Positions 63,386 through 64,000 of a stretch of DNA of 64,000 nucleotides are shown piece by piece; the stretch's first letter is position 1; every line of letters starts with the position of its first letter. Origin of the DNA: Dryomyza anilis (Eukaryota > Arthropoda > Insecta > Diptera > Dryomyzidae); NCBI GenBank assembly GCA_951804985.1, contig OX638131.1:38347544-38411543 (forward strand), read 5' to 3'. The translations under genes and the position numbers were made by a program. The notes below the pieces were generated by a model. It did not search any database. It was given only the letters and a program-made list of their open reading frames with translations, and was not told where the DNA came from.

Positions 63386-64000
63386 CTACAGTTCGGACCG
63401 TTCATCACTCGCAAAATCTAATCTCATTTTCTCTAAAGCCAGTCTTTCTTCGCGTTCAATTTCAAGTTTTCGTAGTTTGAATGTTTGTTCCAATTCAATT
63501 TTCTTCACTTCAACATCAGTGAAAGTCTGTTCTTGTGCCAAACGTATTTTATTCTTTTCCATATCCAATAACTGAGCATTTACTTCTTGCTGTTCCTGCC
63601 ATAGAGATTCTTCAAATTCCAATCTTCGTTCTTGTATTGAAATAAGCGTTGAGATAAAATTCCATTTGCTGCCTCTTTGTCTAGTGTTTGGTACTATGTT
63701 TTGCTTTCCAAATATTTTGTTCAAAGTCTTCCAAAACGGACACATTTTTTTAAGTTTAGCTTTGGAAAAATATAATTTTTATTATATTATTGATTGATTA
63801 TTTTTAAAGGATTTTTTGTATCGTAATGTAGAACTATATCTTATATTTTATGTAGTTTCAGAACACATTACTTAAAAATTCCATAAACAAACCGAAACTT
63901 TTATATTGAGTTGCGATTGGTTTTGACTTACATTTTATACATGACCTTTTTCCGGCGGCTCTCATTTTATTCTTCCATGCAGATGCCTCAATGTAGGACC
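63386..64000 (-). CDS. Myb/SANT-like (trihelix) protein with coiled-coil tail, 3' part only
   Basis: Minus strand, open at the window edge. An exon at 64000-63932 ends at a GTAAGT donor. After a 172-bp intron, the last exon at 63759-63386 (acceptor TTTTTCCAAAG) continues in the same phase and ends at TAA. The joined frame reads SYIEASAWKNKMRAAGKRSC, IKSKLKKMCPFWKTLNKIFG, then about 80 residues of heptad-rich helix (ERRLEFEESLWQEQQEVNAQ ... EIEREERLALEKM) and ends DERSEL. The W-K-N-K-M-R...C-P-F-W-x-x-L-x-K-I-F-G pattern is typical of the third helix and end of Myb/SANT-like DNA-binding domains; such proteins often end in a coiled coil for dimerisation. The family includes both host regulators and accessory proteins of Harbinger transposons, and sequence here cannot separate these. 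Alternatively the last exon could be its own gene starting at ATG 63745. Confidence 0.55.

Overview
The window looks like nuclear DNA from a higher (brachyceran) fly. It is AT-rich and repeat-rich. Most introns are 50-75 bp with GT/AG ends. It carries fly-type gene families: a pickpocket DEG/ENaC channel, an intronless ecdysteroid-kinase-like gene, WDR75, a jockey-type retrotransposon and tRNA-derived SINEs. The species cannot be named from the sequence alone.

Layout. 1-1.9 kb: microsatellite, 15-bp minisatellite and SINE debris. 1.9-6.7 kb (-): a complete pickpocket channel gene in seven coding exons; a 3-kb intron full of repeats separates the extracellular domain from the TM2 exons. 6.8-11.3 kb: dispersed repeats. 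11.4-12.7 kb (+): an intronless EcKL/CHK kinase with a TATA promoter. 12.9-16.2 kb: a broken non-LTR retrotransposon, itself interrupted. 17-32.5 kb (+): a small secreted-protein gene whose body is at 32.1-32.5 kb; its first exon may be at 17.0 kb, which would give a 15-kb intron. 32.8-57.1 kb (-): WDR75 (a UTP-B/t-UTP type ribosome-biogenesis WD protein). Nine of its exons lie at 53.3-57.1 kb and the tenth at 32.8-33.2 kb, so the last intron is about 20 kb. That intron holds a second secreted-peptide gene on the opposite strand (40.6-45.7 kb), a Helitron-like element with a 1.1-kb array of 15-bp repeats, a dead mariner, several fold-back elements and SINEs. 57.4-58.1 kb: a duplicated TATCGAT-rich module and a minisatellite. 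58.2-63.3 kb (+): a full-length non-LTR retrotransposon with two intact overlapping ORFs and a perfect 13-bp target-site duplication. 63.4-64 kb (-): the 3' end of a Myb/SANT-like (trihelix) gene with a coiled-coil tail, cut by the window edge.

The host genes do not form a pathway. The unifying theme is mobile DNA. At least five different elements share TA-flanked termini that begin CAC and run into an A-rich stretch, and tandem arrays with periods of 15, 22, 42 and 51 bp occur repeatedly, often inside elements. I did not find a convincing new enzymatic system. The best candidates for follow-up are the WDR75 giant intron with its nested gene, the intact retrotransposon with a pentanucleotide tail, the 15-bp-repeat Helitron family and the possible split start codon.
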